From: Desulfobacterales bacterium
GTDB lineage: Bacteria; Desulfobacterota; Desulfobacteria; Desulfobacterales; QNYZ01
Direction of reading: 5' to 3'
NCBI GenBank assembly: GCA_029938515.1
Contig: JAOZUU010000017.1
Span: 5,104-13,666 of the forward strand
DNA length: 8,563 bases
Made by a program: the position numbers and the translations under genes. The notes below the pieces were generated by a model. That model was not told the origin of the DNA. It did not search any database and saw only the letters and a list, made by a program, of their open reading frames with translations. Shown here in pieces: positions 1 to 7,321 of the stretch (positions are counted from its first letter, which is position 1; the number at the start of each line of letters is the position of its first letter).

Positions 1-17
1 ATTTAATTTTTTCCGCG

Positions 18-77
18 GCCCTTACATAATGTCTGTTTTGTTGCTAAGTTAAGATCGTCATGTCATTATGTAAAGGC
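18..77. repeat. 14-bp inverted repeat upstream of the dgt operon
   Basis: The left arm (18-31, GCCCTTACATAATG) and the right arm (64-77, CATTATGTAAAGGC) are reverse complements at 13 of 14 positions. The inner ten bases match perfectly, and the spacer is 32 bases. The right arm overlaps the -10 of the candidate promoter, so an operator for a dimeric repressor or a DNA loop is possible. A transcript hairpin or a remnant of a mobile-element end are alternatives. The repeat itself is seen directly; its role is unknown. Confidence 0.6.
41..69 (+). promoter_or_regulatory. candidate sigma-70-type promoter for the dgt operon
   Basis: TTGCTA (41-46) and CATTAT (64-69) each match four of six consensus bases and are separated by exactly 17 bases. 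Transcription would begin near position 76, leaving a short leader before the dgt start. No better pair was seen in the 92 bases available. Because the window begins here, a promoter further upstream cannot be excluded. Confidence 0.3.
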
Positions 78-92
78 AGAAAAAAATAAAGC

Positions 93-1160
93 ATGCTTAA
101 AGTCATGTCTATTCGAGAAAATTTTGAAGAACGGGAAAGCGGATTCATGTCGCCCTTTGGCCGCCTGTCTTCCGAATCAAAAGGACGGGTCCGGCCTGAA
201 CCGGAATGCCCGGTTCGGACGGTCTTTCAACGCGACCGTGACAGGATCCTTTACTCCAATGCATTCAGGCGGTTGAAGCACAAAACCCAGGTTTTTCTAT
301 CTCCGCTGGGTGACCAGTACCGTACCCGTCTGACCCACACCCTGGAAGTCGCTCAGATTGCGCGGACCATCACGCGGGCCATGCGTCTCAATGAGGATCT
401 GGCCGAAGCCATCGCGCTGGGCCACGATCTTGGCCACACACCGTTTGGACACGGTGGCGAGACCGCCTTGAGGGAGATTTATTCAGCCGATTTTACCCAT
501 ACCGAGCAAAGTCTGCGGGTTGTGGACGTACTGGAAAAAAAAGGAAGCGGGTTGAATCTGACCCATGAAGTTCGGGATGGGATTCTGAAACATTCCAAGG
601 GCTATGGCAAGATCATCCCGGACAATTCGGAGGAATTGGCCGGGACTTATGAAGGTCGGATTGTGCGGATCGCCGACATCATGGCGTATCTGAACCATGA
701 TTTGGACGATGCCATCCGAAGTGGCGTGATATCCGACCGACAGATTCCTGAAAAATGCATTCGACATCTGGGTCGCCGGCATGCCGAGCGTGCCACGACC
801 ATGATTCACGATCTGATTTTTTCCAGTAAAGATAAAGACGGTGAACTGGTGCTGAGCATGACCGATGAGGTGTTCGATGCCATGACCGAGTTGCGCCAGT
901 TTTTATACGACCATGTCTATCGAGCCCCGCAGGTTCACCGGGAATTTATCAAGGCCAAGAAAATTTTAATTGAGCTTTATACCTATTTCCTGAATAATGA
1001 CGATGGCCTTGAAAAAGAAATGCGGAAATTAGAAATGGATGGTTGTCATCCCGATATCCGTATCCGTGAGCGGGCCGTGTGCGACCTTATCGCCAGCCTC
1101 ACCGACCGATATGCGCTTGACCTGTATGCCCACCTTTTTTTCCCTTCGCCGATGGTCTGA
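93..1160 (+). CDS. dgt: deoxyguanosinetriphosphate triphosphohydrolase-like protein (HD-domain dNTPase)
   Basis: A cytosolic HD-superfamily metal enzyme expected to hydrolyse dNTPs to deoxynucleoside plus tripolyphosphate, so affecting the nucleotide pool. The 355-residue product has the family signature throughout: FQRDRDRI, then FRRLKHKTQVF (58-68), RTRLTHTLEVAQIAR (77-91), the HD pair H111-D112 in ALGHDLGHTPFGH, HTEQSLRVV (136-144), H158 and H167 in HEVRDGILKHSKG, and D195 in RIADIMAYLNHD. H82, H111, D112 and D195 are the likely metal ligands. It resembles the shorter bacterial dGTPase-like group rather than the longer E. coli Dgt, so the preferred dNTP is uncertain. The first ATG is at 93, but relatives usually begin like MSIRENFEERE, which favours the ATG at 105. 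Neither start has a clear ribosome binding site. It is the first gene of an operon with two YkgJ-type genes. Confidence 0.93.
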   Translation: MLKVMSIRENFEERESGFMSPFGRLSSESKGRVRPEPECPVRTVFQRDRDRILYSNAFRRLKHKTQVFLSPLGDQYRTRLTHTLEVAQIARTITRAMRLNEDLAEAIALGHDLGHTPFGHGGETALREIYSADFTHTEQSLRVVDVLEKKGSGLNLTHEVRDGILKHSKGYGKIIPDNSEELAGTYEGRIVRIADIMAYLNHDLDDAIRSGVISDRQIPEKCIRHLGRRHAERATTMIHDLIFSSKDKDGELVLSMTDEVFDAMTELRQFLYDHVYRAPQVHREFIKAKKILIELYTYFLNNDDGLEKEMRKLEMDGCHPDIRIRERAVCDLIASLTDRYALDLYAHLFFPSPMV

Positions 1161-1162
1161 AT

Positions 1163-1786
1163 ATGCATCGTTTTTTCCTTGAGCCGGAAAACAGGATGTA
1201 TCGGCCATTTCTCAACGAACTCATGCAGGTGTTTGAGGATATGGACGCCGTTTATGACAGAATTGCCGATACGTATGGGTTTAATTGCACCGGCTGTGAG
1301 GATAGCTGCTGCCGATCCCGGTTTTATCATCATACCCTCCTGGAATACCTGTATCTGTCTGCCGGGTTGATGGAACTGTCGTCTGTTCAAAAAGATGATA
1401 TATTGGATAAAGCCAATCGCCTGAAGGCCGGTGGCCATGACGATCGCCCCATGTGTCCGGTAAATCTGGAGGGGCGCTGCCGGCTATACCGGTTTCGTCC
1501 CATGATTTGCCGGTTGCACGGGGTTGCCCATGAGTTTAGCGGGCCTGATAACACCGTGCGAAGCGGTCCCGGATGCGATGAATTTACACTTCAAACCGGT
1601 AATCGTCTGGCGGCACGCCTCGACCGGACACCGATTTATCGCCGAATGGCCCTGCTGGAGAAAAAATTGCGCGAACGGATAAAGTTCAAGGGGCGGATTC
1701 GTATGACCGTCGCCCAGATGGTCATTTCTTCCCCAAGCGATATGACCGCACAAATGACTGTTACATATGACGGAATAACCAGATGA
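1163..1786 (+). CDS. YkgJ family cysteine-cluster protein (first of a pair)
   Basis: A small 207-residue soluble protein of the YkgJ / UPF0153 zinc- or iron-binding cysteine-cluster family. Its biochemical function is unknown. Eight cysteines are visible: C42, C45, C49 and C50 in NCTGCEDSCC, C98 and C106 in CPVNLEGRC, C116 in RPMICRLHG, and C138 in GPGCDE. This is the family arrangement of an N-terminal CxxC...CC followed by CP...C.(L/V)Y..RP..CR. The N-terminal region (13-40) is helical in character. No signal peptide or membrane segment is seen. It starts 2 bases after the dgt stop, with no strong Shine-Dalgarno sequence, so translational coupling is likely. An alternative ATG at 1196 (residue 12) has a better upstream GGAAAACAGG. 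The last four bases overlap the next gene. Confidence 0.85.
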   Translation: MHRFFLEPENRMYRPFLNELMQVFEDMDAVYDRIADTYGFNCTGCEDSCCRSRFYHHTLLEYLYLSAGLMELSSVQKDDILDKANRLKAGGHDDRPMCPVNLEGRCRLYRFRPMICRLHGVAHEFSGPDNTVRSGPGCDEFTLQTGNRLAARLDRTPIYRRMALLEKKLRERIKFKGRIRMTVAQMVISSPSDMTAQMTVTYDGITR

Positions 1787-2568
1787 AGATTATCGCCTCC
1801 GAGGACATTGAGCAACTTCCCGGAAGACGACTGGGTCCGGACGACCGTTTTTGCTTCAGGTGCCATGCGGGGCTTTCCTGTTTCAATCGGTGCTGCCGGA
1901 ATTTGAATTTGTTTTTGTACCCTTATGATGCCCTGCGGCTAAAAAATCGACTGGGTATTTCTTCGGACCGGTTTATCGAAGAATATGTGGATGTGGTCTT
2001 GCGGACGGGACAGTTTTTCCCCGAAGTACTGCTTCGCATGGCGGCGAATGACGAACGGACCTGTCCCTTCCTCACAGGAGAAGGGTGCTCGGTTTATGTG
2101 GATCGCCCCGACACCTGTCGTACTTTTCCCGTCGAGCAGGGGGCGCTGTTTGAGGGAAACACCGGCAAATCGACCCCGGTCTTTTTTTACCGACCCCCGG
2201 ATTTTTGTCTCGGTCAGCATGAAACCCGGGCGTGGACGATTCCAACCTGGACTCGGGACCAGAAAGCGGAATATTACCACCGGATGACCCAGCGCTGGTC
2301 AGACATCCGGCGGATGCTGACATCGAACCCCTGGGGCCGGGAAGGGCCTGAAGGTCCCCGGGCCAAAATGACCTTCATGGCCGTTTACAATATCGACCGC
2401 TTTCGGGAATTTGTTTTTCAAAGCAGTTTTCTAAAAAGGTACAGGATCAAATCCGCGTTAAAGAAAAAGCTTCGACGGGATGATGATGCCTTGCTGCTAT
2501 TTGGCTTTGACTGGATCAAGCTGGTTTTGTGGCAAGTATCGTCTAAAAAGATTCGCCTCAGGGAATAA
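1783..2568 (+). CDS. YkgJ family cysteine-cluster protein (second of a pair)
   Basis: A 261-residue protein of the same broad cysteine-cluster family as its neighbour but clearly a different subtype. The N-terminal cluster is FCFRCHAGLSCFNRCCRN with C24, C27, C33, C37 and C38. It is followed by C94 (TCPFL), C102 (GEGCSVY), C112 (RPDTCRTFP) and C142 (PDFCLG), nine cysteines in all. The region 44-75 (LYPYDALRLKNRLGIS and following) is typical of this type. The C-terminal third (about 195-261) has no cysteines and is basic, with KSALKKKLRR at 223-232. Metal or Fe-S binding is known or suspected for the family, but no reaction is established. The start overlaps the previous stop as ATGA, indicating translational coupling. 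The gene ends the plus-strand operon, 17 bases from the convergent barrel gene. Confidence 0.85.
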   Translation: MKIIASEDIEQLPGRRLGPDDRFCFRCHAGLSCFNRCCRNLNLFLYPYDALRLKNRLGISSDRFIEEYVDVVLRTGQFFPEVLLRMAANDERTCPFLTGEGCSVYVDRPDTCRTFPVEQGALFEGNTGKSTPVFFYRPPDFCLGQHETRAWTIPTWTRDQKAEYYHRMTQRWSDIRRMLTSNPWGREGPEGPRAKMTFMAVYNIDRFREFVFQSSFLKRYRIKSALKKKLRRDDDALLLFGFDWIKLVLWQVSSKKIRLRE

Positions 2569-2585
2569 GTTTTTCTACGGCCTGT

Positions 2586-4013
2586 CTATCGACTGGTCTG
2601 GTAGGGTCTGGGCGTAGTGAAGGTGATGTAAAACGTTGCCCGGTTCTCATCGTAGTTCTGTCGTTCCTGGTTTGATTCCCGCTTAAAATAGGAATAATTC
2701 AGATTGAAGGAGACCCAGGATCTCAGCGCATAGGCGAGCCCGGCGCCGGCGCCGTAGCTGTCATCGGTTCTGTTCAGGTCTTCTTCCGGTATCGGGGGAA
2801 GATCCGGATCGATTTCTCCGGCAAGCAGGACACGCTGGTCGTCTCCGTAATCGTCTCTCCGGTAACTGATAAACGCGTTCAGCGTCACGTCCCGCACCAG
2901 CTGGTAGTTCCCTGACAGTCCGGCTTCATGAGCCAGAGAGGGCCCCAGATCTGACCTAGTGAAAAGATTTTCGTTATATCCGGAAAACCCGTAGATTCGA
3001 ACTGACCCCCGCCGGAATGTTTTGGATAAATCAAGGGTGCCCGAGAATCCGGTTTGGTCGTCGGTGATGTCGGGATCATAGTAAACCACACCGCCGCTGG
3101 CCTCCAGGGTCAGATCGTTTGAGATGGAATAAATAGTGCCGAGCTGAAGATCATGGACCTTATAGTCTTCAAGGGTTCTCCGGGTCGTCAATAAATAATC
3201 CCGCAGGTCTCCCTCCTGGTTTACAAAGCGATTCCGATACTGTCCGTACACTTCCAACTGCCGGGACATCCGGCGGATGACCCGAAGGCTGCCGTACCAG
3301 GCGTCGATATCAGGTGCGTTGTCGAAATCTCCCCAGCTGTAGGCGCCCTCGATCTCGGTTCCCCAGTCAGGACCAAACCAGTACGTCAGGCCGGCCCTGG
3401 GGGTATATTCGGTGCTGCTGTTTCCCCTTATGTCGTCATCTTCCCGGATTGTGTTTGAAAATTCAAAAAAATAGGACTTCCGTTGTCCGAAATCATGATC
3501 GAAACGGAGGCTGGCGGTGTTTACCCAGTAAGGTTCGCGGGACCGCACCGTGGTCGGGTCGGCCGGGGTGCCGCTGTCCGGGGGAACCGTCACCTCAAAA
3601 GCCCTTCCGCCGAGAGGATCTTCAGTGTACAGGAATGTATCCCGAAATTCCAAGCGCATATTCCTGGCAAATTCCGTCCAGGTCGAAAAATCCAAGTTGT
3701 GACGCCAGCTGTCTCGACTTGAAAATTCATTGTATTTTGAGTACCCGAAATCGTATGACAGCGAAAGTCCTTTTTGCTGGCCAAGTATTTCAGTTGTAAA
3801 ACCGGGCGCGGTAATGAAGAGGAAATCACTTTCAGGCTCATATGCGGGCCTGCCAGGTATTTCCTCTACATTGTCAGGTTCCAGGAACACATTGTCCGTA
3901 TACTCCACGCCAACCGAGATTCTAGGGTGAAAGGTCAGCTGATACCCGAGGGCAGGCGTTGCCGTCAGAAAAAAAATGAAGAATACCCATGCAAAACTGA
4001 TTTTAGGTCTCAT
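2586..4013 (-). CDS. outer-membrane beta-barrel protein, BBP2-like
   Basis: A 475-residue exported protein expected to sit in the outer membrane. Residues 1-23 form a Sec signal peptide: a basic start, a hydrophobic WVFFIFFLTATP core, and probable cleavage after ALG at residue 23. The mature part contains no cysteine and is made of alternating polar/aromatic strands separated by acidic turns, for example LSLSYDFGYSKYNEF, YFFEFSNTIREDDD, LEVYGQYRNRF, LTLEASGGVVYY and VSFNLNYSYFKRES. The opening PRISVGVEYTDNVFL resembles the putative beta-barrel porin family found with exopolysaccharide or PEP-CTERM gene sets. No such genes are visible here, so cargo and function are unknown. The last strand is NRATFYITF, followed by a short tail ending in Arg rather than a terminal Phe. 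ATG at 4013 is supported by AGGAAA (4018-4023). It appears to be a monocistron with its own regulatory region. Confidence 0.85.
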   Translation of the reverse strand: MRPKISFAWVFFIFFLTATPALGYQLTFHPRISVGVEYTDNVFLEPDNVEEIPGRPAYEPESDFLFITAPGFTTEILGQQKGLSLSYDFGYSKYNEFSSRDSWRHNLDFSTWTEFARNMRLEFRDTFLYTEDPLGGRAFEVTVPPDSGTPADPTTVRSREPYWVNTASLRFDHDFGQRKSYFFEFSNTIREDDDIRGNSSTEYTPRAGLTYWFGPDWGTEIEGAYSWGDFDNAPDIDAWYGSLRVIRRMSRQLEVYGQYRNRFVNQEGDLRDYLLTTRRTLEDYKVHDLQLGTIYSISNDLTLEASGGVVYYDPDITDDQTGFSGTLDLSKTFRRGSVRIYGFSGYNENLFTRSDLGPSLAHEAGLSGNYQLVRDVTLNAFISYRRDDYGDDQRVLLAGEIDPDLPPIPEEDLNRTDDSYGAGAGLAYALRSWVSFNLNYSYFKRESNQERQNYDENRATFYITFTTPRPYQTSR

Positions 4014-4134
4014 GATTTTTCCTGTATTAAAGTAGTCATATTTTGAATAATGGTCTTATTTCATGCTTTCAGATCGATATTCTGTTTATGACAATGAGCA
4101 TTCAATTCCATCCGTATAACCACCAATTGTAATC

Positions 4135-4163
4135 CAAATAGAACATGCTGATTCAATTGTCAA
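4135..4163 (-). promoter_or_regulatory. candidate sigma-70-type promoter for the barrel gene
   Basis: On the minus strand a perfect TTGACA (4158-4163) is followed after 17 bases by TATTTG (4135-4140). The -10 matches only three of six consensus bases, though they are the first three, TAT. Transcription would start about 115-120 bases before the barrel ATG. A second TTGACA lies eight bases further upstream but has no -10 partner. Confidence 0.3.
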
Positions 4164-4235
4164 TCTGTCAAAATATAGATATCCTCATGTACAAGGGGCT
4201 GAACTTTGGGAAAACCCCGAACCAGAGTAGGCTTC

Positions 4236-4251
4236 TGCAATATTTATGCCG
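4236..4251 (-). promoter_or_regulatory. candidate sigma-54 (RpoN) promoter for the barrel gene
   Basis: Reading the minus strand, CGGCATA-AATA-TTGCA aligns with the -24/-12 consensus TGGCACG-N4-TTGCW. The invariant GG (4249-4250) and GC (4237-4238) are exactly ten bases apart, GGCA matches at -24, and TTGCA matches fully at -12. The mismatches lie at the first base and at the C and G that follow GGCA. The start would fall near 4225, giving a leader of roughly 210 bases before the barrel ATG. A sigma-54-type activator is encoded at the right end of the window, which makes the site more plausible. It has not been tested. Confidence 0.45.
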
Positions 4252-4306
4252 ATAACATTATTTTGCTATATCCACCCCGAATTATCTTTATCAGATAGAA
4301 ATCAAC

Positions 4307-7261
4307 TCATTCATCCAATGTGTTTCGAATCGTTTCCAACATTTCCTGGAATTCGTAGGGTTTATCAATAAAAGCTTTGGCCCCGTCGCTTTCCAAGTCA
4401 CGGGAAGACCCGGTAACCGAATACCCGCTGGACAAAATGACGTTGATTTGAGGATTAATGCGCTTTAGCTTTTGCATGCATTTGTGACCATCCATTTCAG
4501 GCATGACCAGGTCGAGAATAACCAGATCGATTTTTTTCCCCTCTGCTTGATAAACAGCCAGGGCTTCGATTCCGTTAGTGGCAGTCAGCACCTTGTATCC
4601 GCATTGGGAAAGCAGGGCAACGCCTAAATTTCGAATCCGCTCTTCATCGTCCACTAAAAGGATCGTTTCGGAGCCCTTCAGTTTTGGGTCATCTACAACC
4701 GAGGATTTATCATGATTGGTTAATTTAGTCTGTTCCGTGTTTGCATCGTTTTTTGTCGATGGCGTCGATCTTTCTTTTTGTTTGGCTGCGGGAAAGTAAA
4801 GCCTGAATGTTGTACCAATGCCTATTTCACTGTAACAGGTAATATAACCACCGAAATCCTGAACGATTCCATATACGATAGCCATCCCGAGCCCGGTGCC
4901 TTTCCCGGCTGTCTTAGTAGTGAAAAAGGGTTCGAAGATATGCTTTATTGTTTCTTCATCCATGCCGTGCCCGTTGTCAGTGACACTTAAACGAACGTAA
5001 TCACCCGGCATTGCCTCCAGATATTTTTTGGAGCGGGTCTCATCCAGAAACACGGTTTTGGTTTCAAAGACGAGCCTTCCCCCTTCGGGCATGGCATCGC
5101 GGGCATTTACCCCCAGATTCATGATCACCTGTTGAAGCCGGCCCGGATCCGCGTTGATCATCACCAGGTCATCGGCCAGAAAAAGTTTTGTTTCAATTGT
5201 GTTGGGGAGTGTGCGATCAAGGAGCCGGTAGCTTTGTTCAACCTCATTGCTTAAATTTACCGGCATGGTTTTGCTATCCGTTTTTCGGCTGAAAGTGAGA
5301 AGTTGGTCAGTCAGTTCCGATGCCCTTTGGGAGGCATTTTTAATTTCTTGCAATTGTTTCAATTCAGGGTCGTTTTCTTTCTTCATTGCCATGAGAAGTT
5401 CCGTGTATCCATGAATCACTTGAAGGAGGTTGTTAAAGTCATGGGCCACGCCTCCGGCGAGGGTACCGATGGCCTCCATCTTCTGGGCATGTAAAAGCTG
5501 CGCCTCAAGCTGCTTTTTTTCCTGCTCTGCCTGTAATTGGTCGGTGATATCAAGGAGCTGAATAACTGTTTTATGATTTCCACCCGGATCTATTATCGTG
5601 GTAACACGAATGTTGCCATGTCGTTTTTGGCCGTCTTTACGAGTGAAACCAAAATTTTCTGATTCGCGACTGCTTTTTTCCGGGCTTTGATCAGATAGGA
5701 ATGCTGCAATGGCAGCCGGAAAAAATTCAACGATTTTTTTCCCCTCGATTTCCTTGCGGGGATACCCCAATATCCGGCATAATTGATTGTTGACATAGAT
5801 AATTAGGCGCTGATGATCGATAATCAGAATGCCGTCATGAGAATTTTCAACCACGGACCGGTAACGCTTCTCGCTCTCACGCAAGGCTCGCTCCGCCTCT
5901 TTACGGGTACGGATATCTCTGGCGACGTTTAAGATGACATTTTGGCCCCGGTACGTAATCGCCCTGGCGTTAATTTCAACCGGAACCGGATTGCCGTCCC
6001 TTGCGATATGGAAGGTTTCAATTGTCATTTTGTCTGGTTTTTGATCTTGATCATCATCCAAAAGGCCACGAATCGTTCTGGCGTCTTTTTCAGGAAGGAT
6101 TGCATCATGACCCGGATCCAACTGGATATCAGCATGGTATCCCAGCTGGAGGCGGGTGGCTTGATTGGCTTGAAGAATTTTTCCCTGAGAATCGACGATA
6201 TAGACGGCATCATCCACATTTTCCATCAATTCGGTATAACGCGTCTTTTCCTCCATATCTTTTAGCTTGATCAGCATCTCATTAAATACCTGGGACAGAC
6301 GCTGGAACTCCGCGTAATCTCCATTGGTGGTTGTAAAGGATATATTTTTAACGCCTCGAGAGATATGATAGGCTTTGTTGGCCATTTCGCTTAAAGGCCG
6401 TGCCAGGCGTTTGCCTAACAATATCGAAAACAAGATGGAAACGGTTAACACCGAAAAGGTGAATATACCTATGAAGAAGGCGACGTTTCTTTTTTCCACG
6501 GAAAGGTCTTTGCGGGAAGAAGAAAAATATAAATTTTGAAATCCATCCAGCGGGATTAAAACCCAATCAGAATTCAGGCGAATGGAGTCGGAATCCTTTG
6601 AAATAGTATTCAGAGGGGTATTGTTCGGCGGGATGGCCGCATCGCGAACGAGACCAATGAACTCATCTTCTTTTGAAATAAGGATATTGTCCTGAATGGT
6701 TTGCCCAAGGGTGTCAGCCAGTTCTTTGTCCTGCATCATGTCGTACAATGCAAACGCATCACCCATCCGCTTTTTTTTGTGCATAATCGGGGCTTCAAAC
6801 CACCAAAGCACTCTTGTCGTGCCTTTTTCTTCGATGATTTTACCCCTGACGGGTGATAATTTTACTGTTTTTAAAATCTGATCCGACAGGTTTGGATGCA
6901 CCTGCGGATAGATCGGTTCTTGCCCCTGTTTTTTTATATAAAACGATACACCCGGTATTTCCGAGTAAAATTCCCTGGCTCTTTCCTCCACCTGGGTGGT
7001 ATCATCCAGCATCATTGTTACCCGGAGGGCATTGTCTGTGCATAGTGTGGTGAGGCTTTGTTTTATATCCGCAAGGCGGGTTTTCAATATCGTCTCGGCC
7101 TGCCCCTTTTGCGCCAGTATTTTTTTCTTAAATTCGGATTCGAGTCTCTGACTGAAATAGATGGACAATACGATGGATATCATGGCAACGGATCCGGTCA
7201 CCAAGATAGCGACCGAGGTCATCAGATAAGTTGAAAAGAGAACTCGTTTTTTGCGTGTCAC
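4307..7261 (-). CDS. membrane-bound hybrid sensor histidine kinase (sensor-HAMP-PAS-PAS-HisKA-HATPase-REC)
   Basis: A 984-residue inner-membrane kinase. TM1 is about 11-36 and TM2 about 260-282. The roughly 220 residues between them face the periplasm and may be a Cache-like sensor, although no ligand motif is visible. HAMP (about 283-337) is followed by PAS 1 (about 341-452), ending in [11 protein letters not shown], and PAS 2 (about 461-574). The dimerization domain contains phospho-acceptor H607 in [11 protein letters not shown]. The ATPase has N719 in the N box ([10 protein letters not shown]), DNGHGM (762-767), FEPFFTTK and [15 protein letters not shown] (G2). A polar linker (about 826-862) leads to a receiver with acidic pair D871-D872, phospho-acceptor D917, S945 and K967, so both kinase and receiver look intact. 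The start is GTG at 7261, chosen because AGGAAG (7268-7273) lies six bases upstream and TM1 follows directly. It is the last gene of the minus-strand operon, 60 bases after the OmpA-domain gene. Signal and partner are unknown. Confidence 0.95.
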   Translation of the reverse strand: MTRKKRVLFSTYLMTSVAILVTGSVAMISIVLSIYFSQRLESEFKKKILAQKGQAETILKTRLADIKQSLTTLCTDNALRVTMMLDDTTQVEERAREFYSEIPGVSFYIKKQGQEPIYPQVHPNLSDQILKTVKLSPVRGKIIEEKGTTRVLWWFEAPIMHKKKRMGDAFALYDMMQDKELADTLGQTIQDNILISKEDEFIGLVRDAAIPPNNTPLNTISKDSDSIRLNSDWVLIPLDGFQNLYFSSSRKDLSVEKRNVAFFIGIFTFSVLTVSILFSILLGKRLARPLSEMANKAYHISRGVKNISFTTTNGDYAEFQRLSQVFNEMLIKLKDMEEKTRYTELMENVDDAVYIVDSQGKILQANQATRLQLGYHADIQLDPGHDAILPEKDARTIRGLLDDDQDQKPDKMTIETFHIARDGNPVPVEINARAITYRGQNVILNVARDIRTRKEAERALRESEKRYRSVVENSHDGILIIDHQRLIIYVNNQLCRILGYPRKEIEGKKIVEFFPAAIAAFLSDQSPEKSSRESENFGFTRKDGQKRHGNIRVTTIIDPGGNHKTVIQLLDITDQLQAEQEKKQLEAQLLHAQKMEAIGTLAGGVAHDFNNLLQVIHGYTELLMAMKKENDPELKQLQEIKNASQRASELTDQLLTFSRKTDSKTMPVNLSNEVEQSYRLLDRTLPNTIETKLFLADDLVMINADPGRLQQVIMNLGVNARDAMPEGGRLVFETKTVFLDETRSKKYLEAMPGDYVRLSVTDNGHGMDEETIKHIFEPFFTTKTAGKGTGLGMAIVYGIVQDFGGYITCYSEIGIGTTFRLYFPAAKQKERSTPSTKNDANTEQTKLTNHDKSSVVDDPKLKGSETILLVDDEERIRNLGVALLSQCGYKVLTATNGIEALAVYQAEGKKIDLVILDLVMPEMDGHKCMQKLKRINPQINVILSSGYSVTGSSRDLESDGAKAFIDKPYEFQEMLETIRNTLDE

Positions 7262-7267
7262 CTATTT

Positions 7268-7273
7268 CTTCCT
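7268..7273 (-). promoter_or_regulatory. ribosome binding site deciding the GTG start of the kinase
   Basis: AGGAAG on the minus strand, six bases before a GTG codon. It supports initiation at GTG 7261 rather than at an internal ATG, which would cut into the first membrane segment. Confidence 0.6.
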
Positions 7274-7321
7274 AATCCCATATCCAACCGAACAGATGGT
7301 CGTCCGCGGTCAGCCATTTCT

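Larger units (their letters stand above)
4014..4306. other. 293-base AT-rich regulatory region upstream of the barrel gene
   Basis: This region separates the 3' end of the kinase gene from the start of the barrel gene; both genes read on the minus strand, so it serves the barrel gene. No coding frame with family-like sequence was seen. It holds the two candidate promoters listed separately, three CAATT-containing repeats (4103-4108, 4124-4129, 4154-4159), a short perfect dyad TATCT-N5-AGATA (4283-4297), and a GC-richer patch (about 4192-4238) that can form two small adjacent hairpins (4205-4221 and 4223-4237). No convincing rho-independent terminator for the kinase operon was found. Confidence 0.6.

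Noticed and set aside
30..45. A TTGCT element preceded by TGTC at sigma-54 spacing, upstream of dgt
   Set aside because: The invariant GG of the -24 element is GT here and the rest of -24 matches poorly. The sigma-70-like pair explains the region better.
483..809. Open frame antisense to dgt
   Set aside because: It lies wholly inside a well-supported dNTPase gene on the other strand, has no recognisable domain, and is a by-product of that gene's codon pattern. The other antisense frames over the YkgJ, barrel and kinase genes were dismissed on the same ground.
2569..2585. A terminator between the convergent YkgJ and barrel genes
   Set aside because: Only a 4-base CAGG/CCTG pairing with a long loop can be drawn. 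That is too weak to call.
4191..4215. Start of a tmRNA-like sequence (GGGGCTGA)
   Set aside because: The match ends after a few bases and no further tmRNA or tRNA-like structure follows.
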